This document shows positions 31,977-43,402 of a DNA stretch of 64,000 bases, piece by piece. The notes below the pieces were generated by a model, which was given only the letters and a program-made list of their open reading frames with translations, made no database searches and was not told the DNA's origin. A program made the position numbers and the translations under genes. The stretch's first letter is position 1; every line of letters starts with the position of its first letter. This stretch comes from Euglena gracilis (lineage: Eukaryota; Euglenida; Euglenophyceae; Euglenales): the NCBI GenBank assembly GCA_039621445.1, contig CP154955.1, positions 11,644,241 through 11,708,240 of the forward strand. Direction: 5' to 3'.

Positions 31977-32822
31977 CGGTGGACTCCTCTGGGCTCCAGA
32001 TCCCGAGGCCAGGCACCAACGTTGAAGAAGGAATGAGAGCGATAACGAGTGCGTTTAATTCAGCAGGGAGGGGGTAAATATGTGGGCATATATTTTTGCA
32101 CATATTTCGAAAATTTCTGGCATGTTTCACATTCTTGACCAAAAGGTGCGCAAAAAGCACAGGGTTTTCCTGTGCATATTTCCTTATTCCCGTATTTTGA
32201 CAATTTTTGGGGCCGTTTTGTATTTCTTCCAAACCATTTTGAAACATTCATTTTCATTTTGTGGGGCCATTTTTGGACATTTTGGGCAATGCTGGTTACT
32301 CTCGGCGCTACAGCTATTTTGGACCACTGTTGGCCATTTTTTACCATTTTTTGGGCAAATCAGCTGGTATTTCAGTCATGTAAGTCATTTCCATTGCAAA
32401 TAATCTTAATGGTCGCAAATCCATTTGTCTTGCGCAGGTGCATCATTCAAATTAAGTTTTTGTGCAATTGTGCAAGCATTTCATTCAATGATGCATTTGC
32501 ACAGTTATGAAATGCGTCAGCATGTCAAACACCCATCTTCTGGGTCCAAAAAAATTCTGGAATCGGCTTTTTTTTTGAATTCAAATCGAATTGAATTTGT
32601 GAAAATTTATTTTTTACAACCTGACCTCAAAGTCTCTGTCAATGAAAGCTTTTATTCTTCAAAAATACATGAACAAAAGGAAGAACGGAGTTCAAAAAAA
32701 TGTAAATCCCAACTCCCCAGAAGTGAACACAGTGAAAATTTGTGTATTTGTGCAAATGAATGAATTTGACATTTAAGAATGCCAGGCATCTCAGTCAGTA
32801 AAGCTTTTTTCTTTTTGAGAAG

Positions 32823-33038
32823 GTGATTAATGATGCAAAGGTGGCCAACCCCATCAGGATGGGCGGGTCGATAAGCAAGTGTTGCGGCCCCAACCAGAAG
32901 CGGCTGAAGGGCGTGGAGGTGGATGGCCTTGTGCTCTCCGGCATCCACAAGCACGACCGGCCGCGCTTCCTCGGCTTCGCCTTCCCCTTCGCCGTTCTCA
33001 TGTCACTGCCTTTGGTGGGAGCTGGGCTGCTTTTGTAA
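32823..33038 (+). CDS. exon-like island 5 (unit 1)
   Basis: After TTTTTGAGAAG it reads VINDAKVANPIRMGGSISKC, LKGVEVDGLVLSGIHKHDRP and then a hydrophobic end FAFPFAVLMSLPLVGAGLLL before TAA. It may stop there or splice at TTTT|GTAACG. It lies downstream of the stop in island 4, so it is either a second gene or an alternative 3' exon. Confidence 0.5.
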   Translation: MINDAKVANPIRMGGSISKCCGPNQKRLKGVEVDGLVLSGIHKHDRPRFLGFAFPFAVLMSLPLVGAGLLL

Positions 33039-33656
33039 CGTCACCAAACACCAATCCATTGGTGAAGCAAAAGCAAAAGTTTTGCCCTTTGCGCATAAAT
33101 CGGGACGAACCATGCAAAGGAAAAGCATTGTATTTTGCAAACATTCTTGAAGAAGAACTTTCTCCTGCTGCTGGGGATCAAAAAGGCTTGGCGCTTTTTT
33201 GCCACATTTGGCTTCAAGGAGTGGCAGTCCTAGACCTCCACCAAAGGTGGTGGGTTTCCTGCATCTGGAATTTATTGTGCCACGATCAACTGGAAAGGAA
33301 CCCTCTTTTGAAGGTTTAAGAGGAAGCATTCCAAAGGTGCATGCACCATGTGATTTCTTCATTTGTGCACAACTCACCCCCCACATCATGCGATGAGGCA
33401 TAATACAAAACCTCCGTGTTTTGACAAGTCAAATTAAAAATATGTTCAAAAGGCAGCACATAAGGCAGTGAGCCAGAGGGGGGAACGTTGATGAATTGCT
33501 GCAGAAATGATTTGATGTACACAACATTCAGTTCAGCATTGAATACAAATGCGCTGGTGTTTGAGCTCCAGAAAAGAATGAAAACGTCAACTGATACTTT
33601 TTTTCTGTTTGTTGTTTCTGGCTTTCAAATGTCTTTTGGGTCCCCCCCCCCCCCCG

Positions 33657-33773
33657 GAGAAGGCACAAAAGCCGCCCTGCTTTCGACCTGCTGCGATCCT
33701 CTTCTCGGTCGCCTCTGCTGCCCATTTGGCGCGGCCGATGCTGAGCGACCCCAACCGCATCCATCGCAAATAA
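33657..33773 (+). CDS. exon-like island 6 (unit 1)
   Basis: After a C-tract it reads EKAQKPPCFRPAAILFSVAS, then AAHLARPMLSDPNRIHRK and TAA. Short, GC-rich against an AT-rich background, and conserved in unit 2 (51441-51557). The acceptor cannot be fixed because of the C-run. Confidence 0.35.
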   Translation, partial: EKAQKPPCFRPAAILFSVASAAHLARPMLSDPNRIHRK

Positions 33774-35089
33774 GGTGGTTGCAGTTGGTTGTTGGCTGTC
33801 GAAACGTGGATTTCCCAAGTTTTGGATGCCGGCACCTTCACCACATCCATGGTCTGGGGAAACCAGTCTGTTTGAAAGTGCTCGTGTTTTGCAATTGGTG
33901 TTCCTGCCTCTGCTGAATTTTTTGTTTCAGTTTCTTTCGGTTTTTTTAAAAAAAATTTGGTTTAGTTTTTTTTTTTAAATTTGTTCATCACATCATTGCC
34001 ACCCCCCCCCCGCTTTTAAACCCAATGAAAGGCGCCAGGGACGATTTTTTGGGCAACAATCCCCCCGAAACATAGTTAGTTAGCCAGTTATTTTTTTTGA
34101 ATTTGATTTGTGAGTTTCGATTTCGCACACCAGACCCCCCCCCTCCTGCACTGGCCGCAAAAACCACCCCAAGAGCGGGACTCCCTGGTCTTTTATGACA
34201 AGAACTTTGTTTGGGCCAAGAGTTGTGGGCAGGCATTTGCCAAAGGGATTGCAGTACCCCCCGGGGGGGGGGGGGGGCGGGACAGCAGCTAGTCCAAATT
34301 TGGCTAGTGGGTTTTCTAGCAGGGCTAGCTAGTGGAAAAAAATTTCCAGTGACCGGCGCGAAATTTTTTTTGGGACCCCAAAAATGGCCAAAAATGCCCG
34401 TTTTTGGCCATTTTTGGGAATTTTTGGAACAAAATCAGTCCAAAAAAACCTGTTAAAAACCTCATTTTTCCTCTGGCGCGCAGCGCCGGAGGGAAATTTT
34501 TTTTCCAGTCCGGGGGGCCCCCGGACCCCTAGGGTCTAGCTATTCCACTTTTTCCAGTGTCTAGCCGATTGGCCAGTACCAAGCACCTCTGATGATGCTG
34601 GGCGATGCTGGGCGATGCAGGGCGATGCTGGGCGATGCTGGATTTTTGGAGACCAGAGGTGGGGTTCCGATGCTGGGCGATGCAGGGCGATGCTGGGCGA
34701 TGCTGGCATTTTTTTTGTATATTTTGGAGAATTGAACCATTTTTGGGATAATTTTCCCACAAAGCTCCAGTTTTACACCCATTTTGGCCACTATGGGTCA
34801 ATTTTTTGCTAATTTGGGGGCTATTTATCACTGATTTGGCCAATATTGGGCTAATTGGGGCCTTTTTGAGCAGATTTTATGGCATTTTGGCCATTTTGCG
34901 TCTTTTTGGTGATTTTGGGTCATTTTTCGCAATCTTTTGTGGACTTTGTTGGCATTTTTGGGCAATTTTTGGTTATTTTGGTTGCTTTTTGGGCTTTTTG
35001 TGGTCAATTTTGGGCTTTTTGTGGCCTTTTTTGGGGCTTTTGTGGTTATTTTGGCTTGGTCAGGAGCCAACGGATGAATACTGGACAGA

Positions 35090-35410
35090 TACCGGACAAG
35101 ATGCAGATGCTGGACAAGATGAACTGGATGCAGGAACTGGACAAGATGCAGATGCTGGACAAGAAGCCGATGCTGGACAAGATGAACTGGATGCAGACAC
35201 TGGACAACATGCAGATGGTGGACAAGATGCAGTTGCTGGACAAGAAGCAGATGCTGGACAACGCGCAGATGCTGGACAACGTGCAGATGCTGGAAAAGAT
35301 GCAGATACTGCGCAAGATGCAGATGCTGGACAACATGCAGACACTGGACAACATGCAGATGCTGGACAAGGCAGTGGATGCAGGATGCAACAGATGCAGA
35401 TACTGGACAA
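35090..35410. repeat. 18-bp minisatellite GGACAAGATGCAGATGCT
   Basis: About 18 variable units. It leaves open frames in several phases (Met-Gln-Met-Leu-Asp-Lys and Asp-Ala-Gly-Gln repeats). With no start context, and inside a non-autonomous element, coding is not accepted. Confidence 0.85.
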
Positions 35411-35569
35411 GATTGAGACGCAGCCGAAGCCACTCCCTGCAAAAGCCCAGCCTTGGAGCTCAACATATTGGACAACGCAATCGACTGGTTGGATACGGCC
35501 ACACTTTGCTGCATCTTTCCTTGGTTGTTGCTGGTTTAACCTCTGCACCACATCCTGTGCCGGCAAAAA

Positions 35570-36030
35570 GCAGCAAAAGTGGTCAAAAAGTGGTCAAAAA
35601 GCAGGGAAAAGTGGGGTAAAGTGGTCAGAAAGCAGCAAAAGTGGTAAAAAAGTGGGCAAAAGTGGGCAAAAAAAGTGAAAGTGATCAAAAAGCAGCAACA
35701 ATGGCCAAAAGTGGGCAAACAGTGAGCAAAAGTGGTCGAAAAGCAACAAAAGTTGTCAAAAGTGGTCAAAAAGCAGGCAAAAGGGGCCAAAAGTGGTCAA
35801 AAAGCAGCAAAAGTGATCAAAAAGCTGCAAAGGTGGTTGGAAATGGGCAAAAGTGGGCAAAAAGCAGCAAAAGTGGTCAAGAAGCAGTCAAAATTGGTCA
35901 AAAGGCAGCAAATGTGGGCAAAAGTGGTCAAAAAGCAGTCAAAAGTGGTCAAAGTGGGCAAAAAGCAGTCAAAAGTGGTCAAAGTGGTCAAAAAGCAACC
36001 AAAGGTGGCCAAAAGTAGCCAAAAGTGGGC
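35570..36030. repeat. ~20-bp minisatellite AAGTGGTCAAAAAGCAGCAA
   Basis: More than 20 units of AAAGTGG(T/G)CAAAAAGCAG variants run without a break inside the 34580-36183 element. Confidence 0.85.
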
Positions 36031-36191
36031 TAGAGCGGCAAAAGCAGCAGGCATTATAGGTACACCTTCAAGGGCTCCAAAGGCGATGCTGGGCGATGCT
36101 GGGCGATGCTGAGCGATGCTGGGCGATGCTGGGCGATGCTGGGCGATGCTGGGCCCAAGGGCATGACTGACCAGAGGTGCTTGGCCAGTAC

Positions 36192-36966
36192 CCCCCCCCC
36201 GGTTCCTTAAGCAAATTGTTGTGGGGAGCCTGGGGGCGGGCGGCGCCGTGGTCACCTCCAGGCCCCCTAAAACCTTGGCCCGAAACGCCGTTCCTGGTTT
36301 GAAACCGTCTTTGGGTGAAGATTTAAGACTTTCTACGTCCCAATCACGGTTTCAAAAAGGGGCTTACTTTTTTAGGCCACGGTGAGGCCAGGTGGAAAGA
36401 GGTTTTTCTGGACGGAGGGTTTTGTTTATTCCAATAAAAGTTTGTTCACAGTTGAAAGTTTCTTCTAGCAAACGCTCCGCAGCCCGGAAGGGAGCCACCG
36501 ACTATCCCGGACATCAGGCTATGCAACTGTCCTTTTGAATGAACAGGGCGTACAGCCCAGAAAAATGTCGCTAGGCTCGGGAAAAAGACATTTTCGAACC
36601 CCATCCCACCCGGCCCTCCAGGTGGCAAAGCCACGCAGCAACCTTTTCCAACTCGAAGTTCCTTCTGAACTTGGTGTTCCCGCCTGTTTTACCCTGGCCT
36701 GGCAAAGCCCAAAGCCCTTTTTATCGCACTTCCTCGAGGAAACAAACCTGCAAGGGGAGGAAGCCAAAGAGAAGCACAAGGACCTTTCGAGGCCGCTCCA
36801 CCGGGGTTCTGAGGAATTCCCTTGCCAAAGAAATATCCAGCGATGGATTCCCCTCCCGAAAAAGCGATAAAGTTTTCTCGCACTCCCTTTGCGACTTGTC
36901 TGCGGGTTTTTGTTGCTGGCGAGCTTTTCTTTGACGTTCGAGGAGGCAAGGGCTACTGGGTAATGA
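36192..36966. other. unit 1 tail, no gene accepted
   Basis: AT/GC-mixed sequence nearly identical to 52362-53143. Open frames in both directions, none with a recognisable motif. Confidence 0.4.
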
Positions 36967-36967
36967 G

Positions 36968-38113
36968 CACCTGCGGCAGCACGTTCTCACCCGGAGAAGC
37001 GGAGGGTCTGCAGCAGGCCCACCTGCGCGCCGACCACCGTCTCGCGCAGGTTGAACGGTCGCCAGACCGGGGACCAGGCGTTCTCGCGCGGGCACGTCGA
37101 GGGGCACCCGGAATCTGCTCCTCCTCCAGCGGGCCGCGGCAAGCGCGCGAGGAGGTTCCAGCAGCGGGCCGCGGGCGAAGGCCGCCGCAGGGACTCGCTC
37201 CACCACCGGTACGAGCCCCGCTGCGCCGGGCGTCGGCCAGCAGCACGCGCACGGCGGGCAGGGCCGGGGCGGGCTCTCCCGGCGCGCGGCGGCGTGCGGC
37301 GCATCACGGCCATGATGGTGCCGTTCAGGGACGCGTGGGGCACCCCGCGGGGTGGTCACGTACCGCTGGCGGTACAGGTTGTCGAACCAGACCACCACGT
37401 GCGCCCCCTCCATGTCCGCCCACAGCTGCCGTGCAGCCTCTTGTTTTCCTCCCTCGTCCCCCTCCCCTCCTCGTCTTCCCCACCCATCTTCCGCGATCTA
37501 TTTCTTATTCCCTCCTGACAGCGCGTTCTTTATCTTTACCCCCTCCCTCTTGCCCCACCTCGTCCCTTCTCCGTTGCTTTCGCGACTTTTTCTTTGTCGC
37601 TGGTTCCGAGTCTTGCTGCTGCCTCTGTCCTTTCTACTCTGCTTATTTCCTCCGCGCCTATCTTTCTTCTCTCCGTTACCCTCCTGATCTTCTTCCGTCC
37701 TCTCCATTTTTTAGTCGCTCAAATTCCGGTACTTCATGTCGCTTCCCTCCTATTTGCGCTCGTTTGATCCCCAGGGAGAGGGGTGGTACGGTATAAGATC
37801 CGTGGTGGGTCTTTGTGCGTGACGAACGGCAGCAGGTGGTGCTCCGGCGGGGCCAGCACGCCCCGGACGAACTCGTCGAACGTCCGGGCCAGGTGCCCGC
37901 GCCGCCAGCTCACCCATCACCTTGCCAAAGTCCGTCGCCTGCCGCTGCGCAATGCTGTCTCGCTGGTCCCACGCTGCCGGATGCCGCGCCCGGCGGTGGG
38001 GAGCTCGACATCAGCAGAGAGGCGCGGGCGGGGGCCCCACAAGGAGTAGGGGGGGGGGTCGTGGGTTGTCTGACGAAGCGAGGTCGACGCTGCACAGTGG
38101 CGCCTGACCACAC
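36968..38113 (-). pseudogene. noisy partial copy of transposon gene B at the start of unit 2
   Basis: 36968-37433 matches 19752-20220 with an indel or substitution every 20-40 bp, which destroys the frame. 37811-38060 resumes the match from about 20505. The WFDN and LADEN motif regions are present but the latter is disrupted. Everything right of 38060 matches unit 1 almost exactly, so the noise is confined to this junction. Confidence 0.75.
37434..37810. other. pyrimidine-rich filler of unknown origin
   Basis: It replaces about 285 bp of gene B. The sequence is C/T-rich, without the dodecamer or any repeat found elsewhere in the window, and its borders fall inside coding sequence. It may be unpolished read sequence. 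Confidence 0.5.
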
Positions 38114-39497
38114 TTGGGCCCGAGATGGGCTCTGTCACTGGCTTACGTCACCGTGGCACACCAACAGTGACCCTTGGTAGCTCAATCCTGGCACCCCAAC
38201 TGATCCGCGGGTGTCTTCACGGGCCGCCTCCGTGCCCCATTCCACAGACCTTTGCACCCGTCACCCTGGCAGTCCGTGCGCATGTACGCCTAGTACCGTC
38301 CTATTTTAAAAACAGTGAGATTCAGGCGCAGGTGCGCACGCGTTGCCTGGACTGAGTGCAGACAACAAACCCTGTCGCATATACGGTTCGTGCTTCTCAA
38401 ACGGACAGTGACACCCTCTCACACACGGCCTGCGTGTGCGTGCCCACACCGTTTTACACCCCGGAGCACTGGGAACCACGCGCAGGTGCGCCTGGTTCTG
38501 AGTTCAGAGTGCACAGTACAAGCGGAACGCAGAGTGTCTGCCCTGGCGCAGCTGCGCACGGCGGACGTGTCTCTGTCTCGTTTCGGGGTGTATTTTTGGC
38601 TCGTCACGGCAGTGTTGTGCCTAAGACCGAGTGGTGGCTCTGCGTTGGTCGTAACAGTTTGGCGTGCTGTCGTGGGTCTTGTATTCCGATGCGGGAGGCC
38701 CATTGGATGACCGGAAGCGTAATCTTTTTTTTGTCCCGTTCTCACCAGTCTCAGGTACGATTCAACCCGGTTCGCTCACACCAAAGTCCAACGTACACCG
38801 TGTCCCTCACGCGCACCTGCGACCAATTTTTCATATTTTTAAATTTACAGCAAATTGGAGCGCACCTGCGCGCGAGAGACGATCGTCGTTCTCCCCTCAC
38901 CCATCCGCAGGTTTGGAACCGGCTGGGATGCACGGCATGTGTCTGCTGATCCGGACACCCCTGTCGATCAGGCTGCTGGTGCCCGCTAGGTGTTGGTCGG
39001 ATGTGTTTTCGCCATCCTGAAGGAAGTTGCCCCTACACATCGCTGCAGCACTGTCCGCCTAACACGTCCCGCACAGGATGTGCACAGCCACCCACGCTGG
39101 ACTCACGCAGAACACGGCACATCCACACGTCTGCCGGGAGTGTCCGGTCTACGGGTTGTCGCGTCTTGCACCCCGGTGGTAAGCTGACACCCCACCCACA
39201 TTGAGCCATGTATCCCAAACAGTCGACAGAGCCCTTCTCGCACAGATGGCCGACTGCGCGGTCACGGTCGCGCTACAGGGACGGTAGGGCACCGGCCATT
39301 GTGAGGGCTGCAGAGAGGAAGGCGGTGCAGATCTTCCGGGGGGACTCATTTCATTAAGGAATTTCAAACTGCTGAATCACAGGTGCCTTCCCGGTCGCAC
39401 ATGCGCACGCGGGACCCTCACCCAGGGCGCATGCAGATTGTGACCAGGTCCGTTGTCTCGGCTGGTCTCAAAACTGCGGACAACCCCGTTTTTGGTC

Positions 39498-39532
39498 AAA
39501 AAAACCCTTAAGTGCCTTCACGGCCGTCTAAG
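39498..39532 (-). repeat. duplicated right TIR of the large transposon (unit 2)
   Basis: Same 35 bp as 22187-22221, followed by TTTCT at 39533-39537. Without a left TIR this copy could not mobilise alone. The right-arm dodecamers are also copied (first at 38326). Confidence 0.9.
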
Positions 39533-40314
39533 TTTCTATTTCTTGTGACGATGTGCTTTCTGTCCTGTGGTTGGGTAATCGTTGGTTACTGGTGGTGGTT
39601 GAGTCGATCTGTCAGCAACCAGAACCCAACAAACCAGAGGTGGACCAAATGGAGGTGCAAGGGATGCTCCCAGAGTAGCCGCACATCGTGGGATGCAGGT
39701 TGTTTTGACCTAAGCCAGAGTTCCATAAAAAATCAGAAGTCTTCACAGTGGAGGTCAAGGTTCATCGCACCCCAGCCGACCGTCTATCCATCAACACAGA
39801 TAATAATCTTCATCGCCTTTCAAAGTTCCCTGCACGGGAAAGGATCCCCTGGCTTCAGCGCTTCCTCCAGGTGTTCGGGGAGGGACTGCTAGCTGGCGTG
39901 CAAGCGGGGGCCCAGGGTTGAATGCAGTGCAAAAAAAATGCAGTGAATCCCCCCCACAGTCACCTTCTTGACGCTGAGCCATATGTCATCACCAGGGTTT
40001 TTTTTTAAGTCTTGGACCCTGGGTGGGTCCGGCTGAGCCCCCCCCCTACCCCTCTGGGGGGCTCCCCCGGGGGACCTGATCTCAGCAGATGGATGGTTTT
40101 GTATAGGCGCCAAACACCGAAGACTCAGAAGCACGAAAATGGTATTCTTGGTCTTGCAATTATTCATTGAACTGTAACCCAAATCAGATGTCTTTGCTTC
40201 TGGCACCAAAAATGATGGTGTGTGGATGGCATTGCGCCCACTTTTCAAAGTGACTACAGGCAACGTTGCACACACGCGGATATACTTTTCAGCGCCAAAA
40301 GCGCCGAATTTTTT

Positions 40315-40460
40315 TTTGAAAAGGTGCTGTTTTTTTAGCATTTTTTCGCAATTTTTGGTCTTTTCGGAGGAAAGCGGGTTGGGATCCCCGGGACCACCCC
40401 CCCCCCGGTGGGTGGGTGGGGGGGGGCCCTCGGTCTTATAAAAAAACCCCTGGTCATTAC
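40315..40460. repeat. dispersed module, unit 2 copy
   Basis: Equivalent of 23010-23160, with shorter C/G runs in the middle. Confidence 0.5.
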
Positions 40461-41176
40461 TCCCCCCTGCCCATGAGTTGTGGCAGTCCCTAATCACGGT
40501 ATTCCGTTCAGGCCCAGCTGGTGACAGTGACATCTGGGGGGGGGAGGGGATCAGGAATGCACATGGCAGTGCGGGTTGCTTTGGCGTGCAGTCTGCCCTG
40601 CGAGGGTGCACACATCCCAGAGCAAGTCCTTCCAGGCGCTAGTCAAGAAGTATGCTAAGGTGTTCTTCCAGGTGTTTGCTGGAGGCGGGGGCATGCCTCT
40701 TGAGCACATCCCTGAAGGCGTTGTGAGTTGAATTCTGAGCAAGCACCTCCAGCGACAAATCCTGACACATAACACCGCAAAATTATGGAACCAGAAGGAT
40801 GGGGGGAAGGTGGATGAAGTTGTCCCAATAGGAATGTTCTGGTTGGTGTCAGTTTGCGTAACTCCTTTCGCTGTTTCATGTTTTGGTTTTTTTAAAAGTG
40901 TGTTTTTTTGTCTTCAAAAGTTCTGCTAAAAATGCGAGCCATCTGGGCAACAGCTTTGTTCGGTGTTGTCCGGTGTTGGCTTGTTTGTTGTTGGAGCCAA
41001 AGGAAGGGTATTCCTGGTTTGTGGCAGGAGACTGCCAGCAAAGCACCGATTTTTCTGGGGCAACATGTTACCAGGGGGATGGACATGCCACAAAAAGTGC
41101 AAATGAGAGGCAGGGTGGTTTTTTTTTCCAGGGTTGAACCCCCTTGGATGGGAAGGGTAGGTGGGTATGTCTGTGT

Positions 41177-41255
41177 GTTGGTGGGTGGGTGGGTGGGTGG
41201 GTGGGTGGGTGGGTGGGTTTTTACTTGGGTGGGTGGGGGGGGGGTGGGGTGTGTT
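41177..41255 (+). repeat. (GGGT)n tract (unit 2)
   Basis: Longer first run and a degenerate GGGGGGGGGTGGGG second run compared with unit 1. Confidence 0.85.
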
Positions 41256-41523
41256 TGTGTTTGGTGTGCATGTCTGTCTGTATGTGGGTATATCTGTATA
41301 TGCCAGACCCCCTGGGGGGGTTGGAGTCGGGCTGTCGTGGCCTCTGTTTTCGCCAGGGAAAAAATGACCTCAACAGTGACCCCCAAAAACTGGGTCCCCT
41401 GCAACCCCTCTTTGGGTGTGTGGGGGGCCCTTCCCCAGTCTTCAAAAAAAATCCCCATTCGGTGGGGGGTTTATTTTTTGGGTGTCCAAAGTTGGTCCTC
41501 AGGGGAGGTTGTTATATATATAT

Positions 41524-41625
41524 ATATACATATAATAATTATTATTATTATCCCTATCATCATCATTATTATCATTATTATTACTATTATTATTGTTGTT
41601 GTTGTTGTTGCTGTTATTATTATTC

Positions 41626-41666
<41 letters not shown>

Positions 41667-41676
41667 GTTATTATTC
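41524..41676 (+). repeat. (ATT)n / (GTT)n microsatellite (unit 2)
   Basis: Same structure as 24228-24378 with a CTT and a GTT interruption. Confidence 0.95.
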
Positions 41677-41745
41677 TCCCTGATAATTCGGTTCGAATTT
41701 CACAAGTCAAATTGGCCAAGGGTCGCACCTCTGCATTTCCCCCAG

Positions 41746-41897
41746 CCCATTTTGCATGCGGCAGAGGCAGTCCCCCAGGCCATCTACTTGGTGGTCTTCA
41801 TCCTGTGGCTGCCGTTCGCCAGCATCATTGGTCTGATCGATGCGGTCACGGGGGCGGGCATCGGCAACCGGGTCCCCGGGGCCTTCACTATGATGTG
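41746..41897 (+). CDS. exon-like island 1, membrane segment (unit 2, intact frame)
   Basis: Same exon as 24448-24598 with the full G-run, so the frame continues through DAVTGAGIGNRVPGAFTMM to a possible GTGTGC donor. E-x-x-P-Q (EAVPQ) precedes a hydrophobic helix. This intact copy suggests the unit 1 version carries an error or a null mutation. Confidence 0.55.
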
Positions 41898-42358
41898 GTG
41901 TGCTGTGCTGTGGGCCCACTGCCTCTGCATCGTAGTTTTCACACAAGAGCATATTCACCAGTGTGGGAAGGGCAATATCTATAGGTGCCAAGGCAACTAT
42001 TTTTTTGCACAGAAGAAAGCACCCAGTTAACTGCTGTTTGCTTGTTCCAGAGAGAGCTGGCATGTTTGGGAAGGACACAATTCCCAACAAACAAATCCAA
42101 ATGCGAAAGTTGAAGCAGATGCAATACATCTGTTGCTGTGACCATTGCAACAAGGGGAGAGTTGGTTTCCCAGTATTTACCTTCAACGCTGACAAATCAC
42201 GAATTATTTGTGTGTGCATATTTTGTTCATGTGCGTAAAAATGAACGATTTTGGGCTGAACCTAGAAAAGGTGTCCGGTCCGCTCAGCCAAACACTCGAC
42301 TCTGCAGAATGCACACAGCCACCCCTGGCCACTCCCTCCAGCCTCTACTCTCCTACAG

Positions 42359-42487
42359 CAAAGTTTCGGAGACGATGGGCCCCCTAGTGCTGCTGCTCCT
42401 CAATTACAAGTCCGTCCCCATCTCCGACGAGTTCTTCTTTGGGCAGCTCACGGAGCTCGCCCCAGACCAGGCCAGGGGGCGACAGGC
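42359..42487 (+). CDS. exon-like island 2 (unit 2)
   Basis: Identical to 25060-25188 in the readable frame (KVSETMGPLVLLLLNYKSVP...). Confidence 0.45.
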
Positions 42488-43284
42488 GTCTGATTTGTCA
42501 ATTTTATTTTTTGCAACATGCATTTTTCGGCAGAATCCATGGTGTTCAACAGCATTTCTATTCATCACCACGCAAGAAAAAGGCAGTTTTGAAATTTCGT
42601 GGGGTCGCGATTTGCCCCCTGGAAAGTTGCCACTCAGATGGGCACTCCTGGGGTGCAATGTTGAGCATGAGCCTGTTCTGATCAAAGGGTGTGACCAGCA
42701 CATCTTTTCTTGCATATCAGCTCAGTTACCCCGGTTTTGCAGTAAGTCCACTGGATCAGTGCCAGCCATCAAGCCTGGTCCACTCAGCATGATGCAGGAA
42801 GGGACACACCAGATGAACCGACGCAGGAGAAGTTGCAAGAAAAAGCGTCACAGGCATTCCCACGAAAATTGCATGCAAAATTTCTTAATTATATAAGAAT
42901 TTTTAAGAGAATTGTGAACGAAACACACTCCGACTTCAACCATAAAGATCAGAAACCCAAATTCCAGGACCAAAAACATGGAAAATTCCAAAAAGCTAAA
43001 CACAATGCTCCAGACACAGAATAAATGAACCCCAGATATTCTCGTTAAATGGCGGCCGCCCAAGTGGTGGGGTTGCCTGGCAGCCCAGGCCGTTCGTCTC
43101 TGCCTCCAGCCCGAAAGCTGAAGGCGATGCCTGTTCCTACTCCCTTGGACTGGGTCAAGGGGGCCCTGAAGCGTTGGTTCTTTTCAAGAGTCTCTGGAAT
43201 GGCCGATGCCAGTTGATTTGTGTTACAGATGCGCGCGAACCCACACCCGCACGTCACACATCCACACACACACCCATGCATACA

Positions 43285-43338
43285 ATACCAAACACACACA
43301 CACGCATGCACACGCACACACACAACACACACACGCAC

Positions 43339-43374
<36 letters not shown>

Positions 43375-43402
43375 GCACGCACGCACACACACACACACGC
43401 AC
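43285..43402 (+). repeat. (CA)n microsatellite (unit 2)
   Basis: Shorter than the unit 1 tract at 26540-26671. Confidence 0.95.

Larger units (their letters stand above)
34580..36183. mobile_element. 1.6-kb TIR element present only in unit 1
   Basis: Ends are perfect 12-bp inverted repeats CAAGCACCTCTG/CAGAGGTGCTTG, flanked by an 8-bp TSD GCCAGTAC (34572-34579 and 36184-36191). Unit 2 has the empty site GCCAGTAC at 52354-52361. Both ends hold GATGCTGGGC tandem units. The middle is A/T-rich (TTTTGGGC) sequence, then an 18-bp minisatellite and a 20-bp minisatellite. No transposase. hAT-like by TSD length. A left-end fragment is at 7379-7603. Confidence 0.9.
19752..36966 (+). repeat. tandem duplication, unit 1 (17.2 kb)
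   Basis: It runs from inside gene B (CACCTGCGGCAGCACGTTCT) to GGGCTACTGGGTAATGA at 36966, where unit 2 begins at once with the same gene B sequence. Most of the unit matches unit 2 almost base for base. Compared with unit 2 it has a 526-bp and a 1604-bp mobile insertion, longer microsatellites and different satellite DNA. It lacks about 80 bp near 27370. Confidence 0.9.

Noticed and set aside
35090-35620. Repetitive open frame (Met-Gln-Met-Leu-Asp-Lys units) as a coiled-coil protein
   Set aside because: Several phases are open at once, the repeat lies inside a non-autonomous mobile element, and it is absent from unit 2.
40883-41984. Long plus-strand frame joining (GGGT)n, (ATT)n and island 1 in unit 2
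   Set aside because: Runs through two microsatellites and a splice acceptor; only the island after 41745 has coding character.
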